A stretch of DNA of 64,000 nt from Williamsia limnetica (GCF_003217475.1 NZ_QJSP01000004.1:248001-312000); one strand, 5' to 3'. Positions 9,981 to 17,933 are shown, counted from the first letter of the stretch. The notes: generated by a model not told the origin, from the sequence alone. Program-made: numbers and translations.

Positions 9981-10628
9981 TCAACGGGTCACGGGCGCGG
10001 TCCAGATACCGACGATCGCGTCGATGAGGTCGGTGCCGAAGTCGGTCCAGCCGGTGGTCTCGGCATCACCCTCACCGGAGAGCCGCAGCTCGCGTTCGGC
10101 GCACATGTGCACCATCAGCGACCGGCCCATGTCGGCGCGGGCGCGGCGGATGTCCTCGGGTAAATCGTCGACGGTGCTCCCCAGCCCGGACAGCAATCTG
10201 GACAGGCTCGGTGAGGCTCCGGACGCCTCGGTGTAGACGAGGACGCGCAGGGTCGGATCGGTGAGCACCTGAGCGTTGAAGCGGGCGTACCAGGAGGGTG
10301 TGCCCAGCGCGGCGAGGTGCTGGGTCGACGGACGAACCAGGCAGGTGACCCAGTCGCGGATCTCTGTCGAACCGTCGATCTCGCGCAGTGCTGCAGCGCG
10401 CAGTTCCTCGATCTGGACCGCATGCTTGGCCACGATCGCGCGCACGAGATCGGTCTTGGTCCCGAAGTGGTAGCCGACAGCGGCATTGTTCCCCTGCCCG
10501 GCCGCCTCGCTGACCTGACGATTCGACACCGCGAACAGCCCGTGTTCGGCGAACAGCCGCTCCGCCGCGACCAGGATCCGATCGCGGGTGGCTGCCGAGC
10601 GAGCGGACTTCTCGGTATCGGACCCCAT
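9981..10628 (-). CDS. TetR/AcrR-family transcriptional regulator
   Basis: A 215-residue regulator with an N-terminal helix-turn-helix around ATRDRILVAAERLFAEHG and GNNAAVGYHFGTKTDL. The remainder is an all-helical ligand-binding region of unknown specificity. The ATG at 10628 has GAGGGAG six bases upstream; a GTG directly before it is an alternative. It starts 11 bases after trpG on the same strand, so the two are probably cotranscribed. It is convergent with pknB. M. tuberculosis has no regulator between pknB and trpG, so this gene is a lineage-specific insertion. Its target cannot be read from the sequence. Confidence 0.88.
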   Translation of the reverse strand: MGSDTEKSARSAATRDRILVAAERLFAEHGLFAVSNRQVSEAAGQGNNAAVGYHFGTKTDLVRAIVAKHAVQIEELRAAALREIDGSTEIRDWVTCLVRPSTQHLAALGTPSWYARFNAQVLTDPTLRVLVYTEASGASPSLSRLLSGLGSTVDDLPEDIRRARADMGRSLMVHMCAERELRLSGEGDAETTGWTDFGTDLIDAIVGIWTAPVTR

Positions 10629-10639
10629 CACGTGCTCCC

Positions 10640-11317
10640 TCAGCCGAGTGCCGCGGCGACCTGTTCTTCCAGAACCCGTACCTGACCATCGGGCACGCTC
10701 ATGCCGCAGACCGTCAACCAGTTCGCCAACATCCGGTGCCCGCCCTGGGTCAGCACACTTTCGGGGTGGAACTGGACGCCATGGATCGGTAGTTCGCGGT
10801 GACGCATGGCCATCACGATGCCGGTGCCGGTCGTCGCAGTGACCACCAACTCGGTCGGGATCGTCTCGGGTAGAACGGTCAGAGAGTGGTATCTGGTGGC
10901 CGTGAAGGGGTTGGGCAGACCGGCCAGCACCCCGTCCTCGTCGTGTGAGACGAGCGAGGTCTTGCCGTGCAGCAACTCGGGGGCACGGTCCACGGTCGCA
11001 CCGAATGCGGCGCCTATCGCCTGGTGTCCGAGACAGACCCCCAGCAACGGCGTCGCGCCGGCGGCCGCTGCTCCGACCAAGGGCATCGTCGCCCCTGCCC
11101 GTTGCGGCGTGCCGGGCCCGGGCGAGAGCAGCACCCCGTCGAAGTCCGCGATCGCGGCGGCCGGATCTGCGAGCCGCGCGTCGTCATTGCGCCACACGTC
11201 GGCGTGCACACCCAGCTGTCCGAGGTACTGGACGAGGTTGTAGACGAAGCTGTCGTAGTTGTCGACGACAAGGATGCGGGCCGGGGCAGGCTGCCCAGCG
11301 GAAGACGGGTCGGTCAC
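10640..11317 (-). CDS. trpG: Class I glutamine amidotransferase, anthranilate/aminodeoxychorismate synthase component II
   Basis: A 225-residue amidotransferase that supplies ammonia from glutamine to a chorismate-using partner subunit. It has the oxyanion-loop LSPGPGTP, the nucleophile Cys in GVCLGHQAIG, and the His-Glu pair in HGVQFHPESVLT. The same position in M. tuberculosis holds Rv0013 (trpG/pabA). The enzyme may serve tryptophan synthesis, folate synthesis or both; no partner subunit lies in the window, so the choice is open. The start is GTG at 11317. Confidence 0.9.
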   Translation of the reverse strand: MTDPSSAGQPAPARILVVDNYDSFVYNLVQYLGQLGVHADVWRNDDARLADPAAAIADFDGVLLSPGPGTPQRAGATMPLVGAAAAGATPLLGVCLGHQAIGAAFGATVDRAPELLHGKTSLVSHDEDGVLAGLPNPFTATRYHSLTVLPETIPTELVVTATTGTGIVMAMRHRELPIHGVQFHPESVLTQGGHRMLANWLTVCGMSVPDGQVRVLEEQVAAALG

Positions 11318-11416
11318 AACGATCAGGCTACCTGGGAGGACGCCGCGGCTTCACATCTCTATTGCCTGGTGAGCTAGGTTGTAGTGACACGTTTTGCCCG
11401 CGAACCGAGGAATTCT

Positions 11417-11707
11417 ATGCCCAAGTCAAAGGTCCGCAAGAAGACCGATTACACGATCAACCCCGCGAGCCGCACTCCGGTCAAGGTGAAAACCGGGCCG
11501 TCGAGCACGGTGTACGTCTCGACGATGCTCGGCCTGATGCTGCTCGGGCTGCTGTGGCTGATCGTTTTCTACCTCGTCGCCACCCCCGAATCCCTCGGCG
11601 CCGACGGCAAGATCCTGAACTGGATGTACGAGCTCGGACCGTGGAACTTCCTCATCGGATTCGGCTTCATGGTTGCCGGATTGCTGATGACCATGAAGTG
11701 GCGCTGA
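11417..11707 (+). CDS. crgA: CrgA, cell-division inhibitor/scaffold
   Basis: A 96-residue protein of the CrgA family (UPF0233) with two membrane helices, about residues 35-57 and 72-92, and a short basic N-terminus MPKSKVRKK. In mycobacteria CrgA binds FtsZ, FtsQ, FtsI, PbpA and CwsA and helps assemble the divisome. The start at 11417 is the conserved one, with GAGG eight bases upstream; an upstream in-frame GTG adds eleven unrelated residues. In related genomes a DUF881 gene lies between crgA and trpG; here the two genes are directly divergent. Confidence 0.95.
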   Translation: MPKSKVRKKTDYTINPASRTPVKVKTGPSSTVYVSTMLGLMLLGLLWLIVFYLVATPESLGADGKILNWMYELGPWNFLIGFGFMVAGLLMTMKWR

Positions 11708-11753
11708 CCTGCCGTTACGACGCCTGTGAACAACCAAACCACATGTGTGTAAT

Positions 11754-11818
11754 TCATCCACAGCTGTGGAACAACATGTGTGTAACTAGTCCCCATTGTG
11801 GATAGAGCCTGTGGATAA
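11754..11818. promoter_or_regulatory. Cluster of four DnaA-box-like 9-mers
   Basis: TCATCCACA (11754-11762), TGTGGAACA (11765-11773), TGTGGATAG (11797-11805) and TGTGGATAA (11810-11818) lie within 65 bases. The last is the exact complement of the TTATCCACA consensus. The first and third match 8 of 9 and the second 7 of 9. The first two form a facing pair. A direct repeat ACATGTGTGTAA flanks them (11741-11752 and 11774-11785). The cluster is between crgA and the PH-domain gene and covers that gene's start. Confidence 0.55.
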
Positions 11819-12275
11819 CTCTGATTTGTCGACCCTGTCGTGGTCGACGCCCCCCGCGATGGCAGGTGTCATGGTCGCCGGAGGGCTTCTGCTGGGCGGA
11901 GCCGCACTGGTCGCGGGACCCGATCCCGCAGGCGTCTTGCTGATGATCATCGCGGCGGTGCTCCTGCTCGTGCTGGGCTCCATCGGCTTGCGGGTGCGCC
12001 CGCGACTGGCGGTCGTCGACACCCACACCCTCGCGATCAGAACGCTCACCGGTGGCGTCCGGCGCTATGCGTTCGACGAGGTCCGCAGGGCACAGGTGAT
12101 CAGCTACCCGCGACTGGGCAGGCGGGTGCCGCATCTGGAATTCGATATCGACGACGCCACGGCCCACGAGGGCGAACGACTGGTGATCTTCGGCCGCTGG
12201 GATCTGGGTGCGAACCCGCTCGACGTCGCCGACGCACTCCGCGAGGCCGGGCTGCCGATGTCCGAACGTAAGTAG
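11811..12275 (+). CDS. Small membrane protein with bacterial PH domain (Rv0010c-like)
   Basis: About 154 residues: two membrane helices in the first 60 residues, then a PH-like domain containing LAVVDTHTLAIRT and FDIDDATAHEG. It matches the position and make-up of Rv0010c, whose function is unknown. The start is uncertain: GTG at 11811 is chosen, TTG at 11796 is possible, and neither has a clear ribosome-binding site. The GTG lies inside a DnaA-box consensus, so binding there could affect expression. It is encoded on the same strand as crgA, whereas the M. tuberculosis neighbours are annotated on the opposite strand of the map because the whole block is inverted. Confidence 0.8.
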   Translation: MDNSDLSTLSWSTPPAMAGVMVAGGLLLGGAALVAGPDPAGVLLMIIAAVLLLVLGSIGLRVRPRLAVVDTHTLAIRTLTGGVRRYAFDEVRRAQVISYPRLGRRVPHLEFDIDDATAHEGERLVIFGRWDLGANPLDVADALREAGLPMSERK

Positions 12276-12285
12276 GTCGCGCCGG

Positions 12286-13164
12286 TCAGAGTGTCTGGGC
12301 GCGGGCGACGCTGAGTACCAGCGCGAGGATGATGAGTGCGCCCATCACGATCCAACCGATCGCTGCGGCGTTACGTGAGTTCTTCTTCGCGGCGGGCAGC
12401 AGTTCGGGACCGTAGAGGACTCCGGCGGCAGCGGCGGCTCCGAAGAACAGGCCGCCCATGTGAGCCCACAGGGAGATGTTCGGGATGGTCAGCGACAGCA
12501 CCACATTGATGCCGATCACCCCGAGAACCATCCCGGCCGGGATCTTGGCCTTGAGGACCACCACGAGGGTGGCGCCCATCAGACCGAAGATCGCACCGGA
12601 AGCACCGGCGTTGATCGCCAGCGGATTCTCGAAGAGCATCACCAGCGCGCTGCCACCGAGCAGTGAGGTGAGGTAGATCCCCACGAATCGTGCTGTGCCG
12701 AGGGTGATCTCGACATCGCGGCCGAGAATGTAGAGCGAGAACATGTTGACCGCGACGTGGATCAACGAAAAGTGCAAAAAACCTGCGGTGAGCAGCCGCC
12801 AGTACTCACCCGAGGCCATGAAGGGTCCCCAGAGGGCGCCTTCGGTGAACACCTCAGACGAACGCAGTTCGGTGATGCTGCGGGCCTGGAGTGCGGTGAT
12901 CGCGAAGATGACCAGATTCACCGCGAGCAGGGTGTAGGTGGCGTACGGCTTGGCGGCGCCGATGGTGCGGGCCCTCGGGACCCGATTACCGGCCGCCCGG
13001 ACGCAGTCGACGCAATGTTGGCCGACTGCGGCCGGGTGGAGACATTCAGGGCAGGCCGGACGGCCGCACCGGCTACACGAGAGTCCTGTACGACGGTCGG
13101 GGTGCCGGACGCACACCTGGGCCGGGGGCGATTGATGCCCGGGCACCGGGGGCTGGAATGTCAC
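12286..13164 (-). CDS. Rhomboid-family intramembrane serine protease with N-terminal zinc ribbon
   Basis: A 292-residue protein. Residues 15-55 contain paired Cys/His motifs (CVRHPDR, CSRC, CPEC, CVDC) typical of a B-box-like zinc ribbon. The rest is a six-helix rhomboid core. The catalytic serine is in GASGAIFG, the catalytic histidine in SLWAHMGG, and the helix-2 histidine in HVAVNMFSLYILG. Rhomboids cut substrates within the membrane; the substrate here is unknown. The GTG at 13164 puts the zinc ribbon near the start; the frame is open further upstream, through ppiA. It follows ppiA by 10 bases on the same strand. Confidence 0.9.
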   Translation of the reverse strand: MTFQPPVPGHQSPPAQVCVRHPDRRTGLSCSRCGRPACPECLHPAAVGQHCVDCVRAAGNRVPRARTIGAAKPYATYTLLAVNLVIFAITALQARSITELRSSEVFTEGALWGPFMASGEYWRLLTAGFLHFSLIHVAVNMFSLYILGRDVEITLGTARFVGIYLTSLLGGSALVMLFENPLAINAGASGAIFGLMGATLVVVLKAKIPAGMVLGVIGINVVLSLTIPNISLWAHMGGLFFGAAAAAGVLYGPELLPAAKKNSRNAAAIGWIVMGALIILALVLSVARAQTL

Positions 13165-13174
13165 ATAGAACCGA

Positions 13175-13714
13175 TCAGGACTCGATGGTGATTTTCTGGA
13201 TGACCACGTCTTCGAGCGGGCGGTCGCGGCGATCGGTCGCCACGGCCTCGATCTTGTCGACGACCTTCTTGGACTCGTCATCCTCGACCACACCGAAGAT
13301 GGTGTGCTTGCGGTTGAGGTGAGGGGTGGGGCCGACGGTGATGAAGAACTGCGAACCGTTGGTGCCGGGCCCGGCGTTGGCCATGGCCAACAGGTACGGC
13401 TGGCTGAAGGTCAGCTCGGGGTGGAACTCGTCCTCGAACTCGTATCCGGGGCCGCCCATACCGGTGCCGGTGGGGTCGCCGCCCTGGAGCATGAAGCCCG
13501 AGATGATGCGGTGGAAGACCGCGCCGTCATAGAAAGGGCCCGCGTCGCCACCGGAAGCGTTCGGCTTCGAGTAGTCCTTGCTGCCATCGGCCAGGCCGGT
13601 GAAGTTGGCAACCGTCTTGGGTGCGTGGTTTCCGAACAGGGCGATCCTGATGTCACCGTTATTGGTGTGCAGGATCGCGGTTGCGGTTTTCAATGCTGTG
13701 GTCACGGCCTCCAT
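13175..13714 (-). CDS. ppiA: Cyclophilin-type peptidyl-prolyl isomerase PpiA
   Basis: A 179-residue cytoplasmic cyclophilin without a signal peptide. The active-site segments are [27 protein letters not shown] and LNRKHTIFG. It catalyses cis-trans isomerisation of prolyl bonds during folding. The ATG at 13714 was chosen because upstream residues are not cyclophilin-like. Gene order ppiA next to cwsA is as in mycobacteria, and the two are divergent across 92 bases. The stop is 10 bases before the rhomboid start. Confidence 0.95.
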   Translation of the reverse strand: MEAVTTALKTATAILHTNNGDIRIALFGNHAPKTVANFTGLADGSKDYSKPNASGGDAGPFYDGAVFHRIISGFMLQGGDPTGTGMGGPGYEFEDEFHPELTFSQPYLLAMANAGPGTNGSQFFITVGPTPHLNRKHTIFGVVEDDESKKVVDKIEAVATDRRDRPLEDVVIQKITIES

Positions 13715-13806
13715 GGTGCCACTTCTCCGAAAGTCACTAGGGTGGACCCATCTGAGGCGGACCACCCGGGCGCGTGCAAGTCGGCGCTCGACCATAGGAG
13801 GCATTC

Positions 13807-14298
13807 ATGAGCAAGCTCGAATCCGACGTCAAGGCAGTACGCGACCGTGTCGTGGCACTGAGTGCCGCCGGTATCCGTAAATCCGCTGCCGGGGCGAGAA
13901 AACTCACCGCCCAGGCGTTGTCCACCGAAGCACAACTCGCTGCTGACGCCCGGCGACGCGGCTCGGATTACCTGGAGAAGGCCGCGGACGTCTTCCCGGT
14001 CCACCTCACCAATCCGACGATCGTGTCGTCGCTCGAACGCACCGGCCTCGCCGATGCACTGCCGGCCCAGCTGGCCACCACACGGCCTGCGTCACGGCGC
14101 AGACTCAAGATCGCGTTGGTCACGGTCGCCGTGCTCGCCGCGGGGGCTGCAGCATTCTCGATCACCCGGCGCACGCGGCCCCAGCCACCGAGTGTCGCCG
14201 CAGCGCCGCCGCGCCTGGCAGATGTGCCCGTTGCCGGCGAGGAAGCGAAAACGCTCGACCCGGCGACTCCCTCGGCCAACGGGCAGTCCGGCAACTGA
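13807..14298 (+). CDS. cwsA: CwsA-like cell-wall synthesis/cell-shape protein
   Basis: A 163-residue protein. An N-terminal cytosolic, helix-prone Ala/Lys/Arg-rich region is followed by one membrane helix near residues 98-116 and a short Pro-rich outer tail. Identification rests on this layout and on its place next to ppiA, where mycobacteria have cwsA (Rv0008c). CwsA works with CrgA and Wag31 in polar growth and division; crgA is 2 kb away. The sequence is weakly conserved, so orthology is likely but not proven. AGGAGG at 13796-13801 supports the ATG at 13807. Confidence 0.75.
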   Translation: MSKLESDVKAVRDRVVALSAAGIRKSAAGARKLTAQALSTEAQLAADARRRGSDYLEKAADVFPVHLTNPTIVSSLERTGLADALPAQLATTRPASRRRLKIALVTVAVLAAGAAAFSITRRTRPQPPSVAAAPPRLADVPVAGEEAKTLDPATPSANGQSGN

Positions 14299-14326
14299 CC
14301 TGCTCGCGGCAGGTACCGTGTGACCC

Positions 14327-14956
14327 GTGAGTCATGACAGTGGTGAGGGCCGCCGGCGGCGAGAGGTCGAACCGATTCCGGCCTGGGAGCAGCGGGGCGG
14401 GCCCACGGGGCCTTCCCCCGCCTATCGGCCGGCGCCACCGGGCCCGGCCCACCAGGGCATGGGACGGCAGAACACGGGACCGCAGGGCATGGGTCCTCCC
14501 CCCGTACGCAGGCCACCGCCGCCGTACTCCCCCGCGCCTCTGAGCGGCCCGGCAGCCGGGATCGGAGCGAGCCCCGGCCTCCCTACGAACTCCGGCCACT
14601 CCACCAACTCGAATGCCTACTCCCAGACCGCGGACCCCGCCGACACCCGCAACGACGAGCCGCGACACACGTACGGCGGACCTGATGAGGAGTCCGGAAC
14701 CGAGATGAATTCCGCGCCGGTACGCCGCACGAACAAGACCAACGTCACCGCCATCGTCGCCTTGATCTTGTCCGTGATCGGGCTGACCTTCCTGATCGGC
14801 ATCGTCTGCGGCCACGTCGCCCGTGCGCAGATTCGCCGCACCGGCGAGCAGGGCGCATCATTCGCGGTGGCTGCACTCTGGGTCGGCTATCTCTACCTCG
14901 CGGCAAGCGTCCTGGTTCTCGGCGGATACCTGTACATCGTCGGCAAGGGAAGCTGA
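14327..14956 (+). CDS. DUF4190 membrane protein with Pro/Gly-rich N-terminus
   Basis: A 209-residue protein. The first 130 residues are disordered and rich in Pro, Gly and Ser. The rest is a DUF4190 domain of two membrane helices, with the family-like loop GHVARAQIRRTGEQG. The function of DUF4190 is unknown. The start GTG at 14327 follows cwsA by 28 bases. A weak Shine-Dalgarno leaves the exact start open. Confidence 0.78.
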   Translation: MSHDSGEGRRRREVEPIPAWEQRGGPTGPSPAYRPAPPGPAHQGMGRQNTGPQGMGPPPVRRPPPPYSPAPLSGPAAGIGASPGLPTNSGHSTNSNAYSQTADPADTRNDEPRHTYGGPDEESGTEMNSAPVRRTNKTNVTAIVALILSVIGLTFLIGIVCGHVARAQIRRTGEQGASFAVAALWVGYLYLAASVLVLGGYLYIVGKGS

Positions 14957-15007
14957 ACACGCACCGGGCATCTGTCGAAACATGCCTGCCCGTGGTCGAA
15001 TTGGTCC

Positions 15008-15523
15008 ATGGATTCAGAAAAGCCTCGCGAGATCCGAATAGGTAACGCCGAGCGCACCACTGCACTCGAGGCGCTGGGTGAGCATTACACCATCGGGCGC
15101 CTCGACAACGCCGAGTACTCGGAGCGCGTCGATGCCGTCACCGCCGCACGCACGCGGTCGGAGCTGTCGGAATTGTTCATCGACCTACCGGAGCCGACCC
15201 CGTTCGGTCCGGGTGATGGCAGCGCCGCACTGACTCCCGCAGCCCGGGCCGCATCCGCACCGGCTCGGATCCCGGATCGCAGGGAGAAGGTCGTACGAAC
15301 ACTGAACCTGTTCGCCGGCGGCGGCACCGTGCTGGTGTTCCTGTTGCTGTTGGCGCTCGGGGTACCGATGGCGTGGCTGGTGTTCATCCTCCTGCCCATG
15401 GCGTACGGCGCGATCCGCATCTGGGCGGGGCCCGGCGACGTCGACGCCTCAGGGATCGATTCCGCCGAACAGCAGCGGCGGCGCGACGTCGAATCACGCC
15501 GCCGCAAAGAACTCGGCTACTGA
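15008..15523 (+). CDS. DUF1707 (SHOCT-like) membrane protein
   Basis: A 171-residue protein. Residues 8-60 are a DUF1707 domain, with the family pattern IGNAERTTALEALGEHYTIG and LDNAEYSERV. Two membrane helices follow (about 100-120 and 123-142), and the tail is charged. DUF1707 is common in actinobacteria, often fused to membrane domains, and has no settled function. It probably sits in the cytoplasmic membrane with the DUF1707 domain inside. No regulatory signal was seen in the 51 bases before it. Confidence 0.85.
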   Translation: MDSEKPREIRIGNAERTTALEALGEHYTIGRLDNAEYSERVDAVTAARTRSELSELFIDLPEPTPFGPGDGSAALTPAARAASAPARIPDRREKVVRTLNLFAGGGTVLVFLLLLALGVPMAWLVFILLPMAYGAIRIWAGPGDVDASGIDSAEQQRRRDVESRRRKELGY

Positions 15524-15552
15524 CACCCCTGGGGTCGGTCGGGGCCGATCGG

Positions 15553-16479
15553 TCAGAGCTGGGACATCACCGAGTCCGCGATGAACTCCAGGTGACCGAG
15601 GTCGGACATGTCGAGTACCTGCAAATAGATTCTCGACGCCCCGATCTCGCGGTAGCTGCCGATCTTGTCGACGATCTCCGCGGGCGACCCCGCCAGTCCG
15701 TCCTTGCGTAGATCCGTCAGGTCACGCCCGATGTTCGCGGCGCGGCGGGCGACCTCCGCGTCGTCGGTGCCCGCACAGACCGTCAGCGCCGCGGAGTAGA
15801 CCATGTCGCCTGCGTCCCGGCCCTGGGCCTCGCACGCCTGCCGCACCCGCTCGAAGGCTTGCTGGGCCTGCTCAGCCGAGATGAACGGGACGTTGAACTC
15901 GTCGGCGTACTGCGCCGCCAGCGCGGGAGTCCGCTTTTTACCCTGCCCGCCGAGCACGATGGGCGGTGTCGGTGTCTGCGCGGGCTTCGGCAAGGCGGGT
16001 GAGTCTTTCACGGTGTAGTGGTCGCCCGTGTATGAAAATGTCTGTCCGGCAGGCGTCTTCCAGAGCCCGGTGATCACGGCAAGCGACTCCTCCAGCTTGT
16101 CGAACCGCTCACCGAGTGAGGGGAACGGAATGGCGTAGGCCTCGTGCTCGGCGCTGAACCAGCCCGCTCCGTAACCGAAGTCGACCCGACCACCCGACAC
16201 CTCATCCACCTGGGCGACTGCGATCGCCAAAGGCCCAGGGTGCCGGAAGGTCGCAGAGGTGACGAGGGTGCCGAGTCGGATCGTGCTGGTCTCGCGGGCC
16301 AGTCCCGCCAGCGTCACCCAGGAGTCCGTCGGTCCGGGACTGCCCTCGACGTTCATCGCGAGATAGTGATCCGATCGGAAGAAGGCTCCGAATCCTGCGG
16401 CCTCTGCCGTGCGTGCGACGGCCAGTTGATCGGAGTAGGTGGCACCCTGCTGCGGTTCGACGAAAATGCGAAGTTCCAT
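15553..16479 (-). CDS. LLM-class F420- or FMN-dependent oxidoreductase
   Basis: A 308-residue luciferase-like TIM-barrel oxidoreductase starting MELRIFVEPQQG. It has FFRSDHYL and RLGTLVTSATFRHPG near the front and the VILGGQG-like PPIVLGGQGKK later. Actinobacterial relatives mostly use reduced F420. The substrate is unknown. The ATG at 16479 was chosen; the upstream frame enters the tRNA-Ala gene and cannot be coding. It is convergent with the DUF1707 gene and lies just downstream of tRNA-Ala on the same strand. Confidence 0.87.
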   Translation of the reverse strand: MELRIFVEPQQGATYSDQLAVARTAEAAGFGAFFRSDHYLAMNVEGSPGPTDSWVTLAGLARETSTIRLGTLVTSATFRHPGPLAIAVAQVDEVSGGRVDFGYGAGWFSAEHEAYAIPFPSLGERFDKLEESLAVITGLWKTPAGQTFSYTGDHYTVKDSPALPKPAQTPTPPIVLGGQGKKRTPALAAQYADEFNVPFISAEQAQQAFERVRQACEAQGRDAGDMVYSAALTVCAGTDDAEVARRAANIGRDLTDLRKDGLAGSPAEIVDKIGSYREIGASRIYLQVLDMSDLGHLEFIADSVMSQL

Positions 16480-16522
16480 ACTTCTCACTCTGGCGCGCAA
16501 CGGGTGCGTGTGCAAACACTTG

Positions 16523-16595
16523 TGGAGCCTAGGAGATTCGAACTCCTGACATCTGCCTTGCAAAGGCAGCGCTCTACCAACTGAGCTAAGGCCCC
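16523..16595 (-). tRNA. alaT: tRNA-Ala (anticodon UGC)
   Basis: A full cloverleaf of 73 nucleotides. The acceptor arm is GGGGCCT paired with AGGCTCC (one G-U pair). The D-arm is GCTC-AGTTGGTA-GAGC. The anticodon arm is CTGCC-TTTGCAA-GGCAG, giving anticodon TGC. The T-arm has TTCGAAT. The G3-U70 pair is the alanine identity element. CCA is not encoded. Confidence 0.98.
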
Positions 16596-16605
16596 GTGCC
16601 AGTTC

Positions 16606-16716
16606 TCACTGGACTTCGGGTAGGCCGTGCCACACCTCGATATTGCGTCGAGACTCTGTGAGCAAGCCTGCGACGATGAGTGCGAGTACGGCCGCGGCGA
16701 CCAATACTGTCTTCAC
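16606..16716 (-). CDS. 36-residue membrane peptide, possibly DLW-39 family
   Basis: A short frame between tRNA-Ala and tRNA-Ile: GTG at 16716 and TGA at 16606-16608. It has a strong ribosome-binding site (AGGAGGG, seven bases upstream). The product starts MKTVLVAAAVLALIVAGLL, a single membrane helix or signal anchor, followed by TESRRNIEVWHGLPEVQ. The actinobacterial DLW-39 family also occurs at this locus and consists of peptides of about 39 residues with a helix and a D-L-W motif; here the equivalent is E-V-W. The ribosome-binding site and hydrophobic pattern make it a credible gene. Family membership is tentative and the function unknown. Confidence 0.7.
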   Translation of the reverse strand: MKTVLVAAAVLALIVAGLLTESRRNIEVWHGLPEVQ

Positions 16717-16764
16717 CGCGCCCTCCTTTCGGGGGGTTTCCCGTTCTCTGACTCGTCGTCACGG

Positions 16765-16838
16765 TGGGCCTAGGAGGACTTGAACCTCCGACCTCTTCGT
16801 TATCAGCGAAGCGCTCTAACCGCCTGAGCTATAGGCCC
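16765..16838 (-). tRNA. ileT: tRNA-Ile (anticodon GAU)
   Basis: A complete 74-nucleotide cloverleaf. The acceptor arm GGGCCTA pairs with TAGGCCC. The D-arm is GCTC-AGGCGGTTA-GAGC. The anticodon arm is CTTCG-CTGATAA-CGAAG with anticodon GAT. The T-arm loop is TTCAAGT. CCA is not encoded. It lies upstream of the small peptide gene and tRNA-Ala on the same strand, as ileT and alaT lie beside gyrA in mycobacteria. Confidence 0.98.
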
Positions 16839-16872
16839 GTGAACCGAAGTCAGAGATTACCCGACCGAATGC

Positions 16873-16892
16873 CCAGGCAACAAAACGCCTGG
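16873..16892 (-). terminator. Hairpin after the DUF3566 gene
   Basis: CCAGGC pairs with GCCTGG around an eight-base loop, in the 66 bases between the DUF3566 stop and tRNA-Ile. The stem is short and there is no clean U tract. It may be a weak terminator or a processing signal ahead of the tRNAs. Confidence 0.35.
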
Positions 16893-16904
16893 TCAGATCG
16901 GCCT

Positions 16905-17873
16905 CTAGTCGCGGTCCGCGAGGGTGATCTCCATTCCGCCGACGAGGTCGGACGAGAGGTTGTAAATGAACGAACCGACGGTCGCGAGCGCGGTGAAGAG
17001 CACCACGTTCACCGCACCGATGAGAGCCGCGATCCCGAACACACCGCCGGCACTGATCTCGAACGACGACTCGGTGGTCGTGTCACTCGACACCAGGGTC
17101 CCGAAGGAGTTGTTCAGCTGATCCCACACGCCCATGCCGTCGAGGATGAGATACAACACACCGACAGCGATCATCCAGATGAAAAAGGAAGCCACCGACA
17201 GCACCGCGGAGACCTTGAAGGCAGACCACGGGTCGATGCGGCGCAACTGCACCGACGCCCGCAGGGCCCCCATCGCACCGGGCGACGGAACGGCCTCGAT
17301 CGACCGCGACGGTCCGGTCGCGGCCACCTCGGGATGATGGATGGCGTCGAGGTCCGGTAGCTCCTCCTGGGGCAGATCGCGACGGTCGATGTTGCGGGTC
17401 GGCCCGTCGATCGGCTTGGGCGCAGCGGTGCCGGTGATCACCGGACGTTTGCCCGTCGACACACCCCCCGGCCCTTGAGCGCCGCGGCCCGGAGGTGGTC
17501 CCGAGGGACCACGGCCCGGTCCCGGCGCACCGGGCTGCTGCCCGCCACCGGCGCCCGGGGGCGGCTGGCTACCCGCAGGCGGCGGCGGCTTACCGGGGCC
17601 GCCCTGCGGTCCCTGGGTGCCCGGACCCGCTGCCCGCTGCCACGGGGGCACCCCGCCCGGCCCCTGTCCGTTGCCTGCAGGGCGCGCGGGGGGCGTCGCG
17701 GCGGGCTGCGCCTTCGTGGCCGAGGCGTCGCCCGAGCGCGCAGCCGACTCCTGCACGGAGACCGCGGGCCGGGACCCGTTGCCGGACTCCTTGTCGCCAG
17801 TCGCCGGCTGCGCCTTGGGCGCCTGACCCGCCGGGGTCTGAGTCGGCTTGTTCGGCTCGTTGGGTGTGCTCAT
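16905..17873 (-). CDS. DUF3566 transmembrane protein (Rv0007-like)
   Basis: A 322-residue protein. About 200 residues of Pro/Gly/Ala/Gln-rich disordered sequence precede a DUF3566 domain (about 205-320). The domain starts with VQLRRIDPWSAFKVS and has two membrane helices around a loop containing FGTLVSSDT. It lies 60 bases after gyrA on the same strand, as Rv0007 follows gyrA in M. tuberculosis, and may be cotranscribed with the gyrase genes. The function is unknown. The disordered N-terminus faces the cytoplasm by prediction. Confidence 0.9.
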   Translation of the reverse strand: MSTPNEPNKPTQTPAGQAPKAQPATGDKESGNGSRPAVSVQESAARSGDASATKAQPAATPPARPAGNGQGPGGVPPWQRAAGPGTQGPQGGPGKPPPPAGSQPPPGAGGGQQPGAPGPGRGPSGPPPGRGAQGPGGVSTGKRPVITGTAAPKPIDGPTRNIDRRDLPQEELPDLDAIHHPEVAATGPSRSIEAVPSPGAMGALRASVQLRRIDPWSAFKVSAVLSVASFFIWMIAVGVLYLILDGMGVWDQLNNSFGTLVSSDTTTESSFEISAGGVFGIAALIGAVNVVLFTALATVGSFIYNLSSDLVGGMEITLADRD

Positions 17874-17933
17874 GCGTTCCTTTGCCTCGCCTCCGTGCAG
17901 GAGGAGCGTTGATCGGGCTCCGCTTGCGTACTG

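Noticed and set aside
16480-16563. An N-terminal extension of the LLM oxidoreductase
   Set aside because: It would read into the tRNA-Ala gene. The ATG at 16479 starts the conserved barrel.
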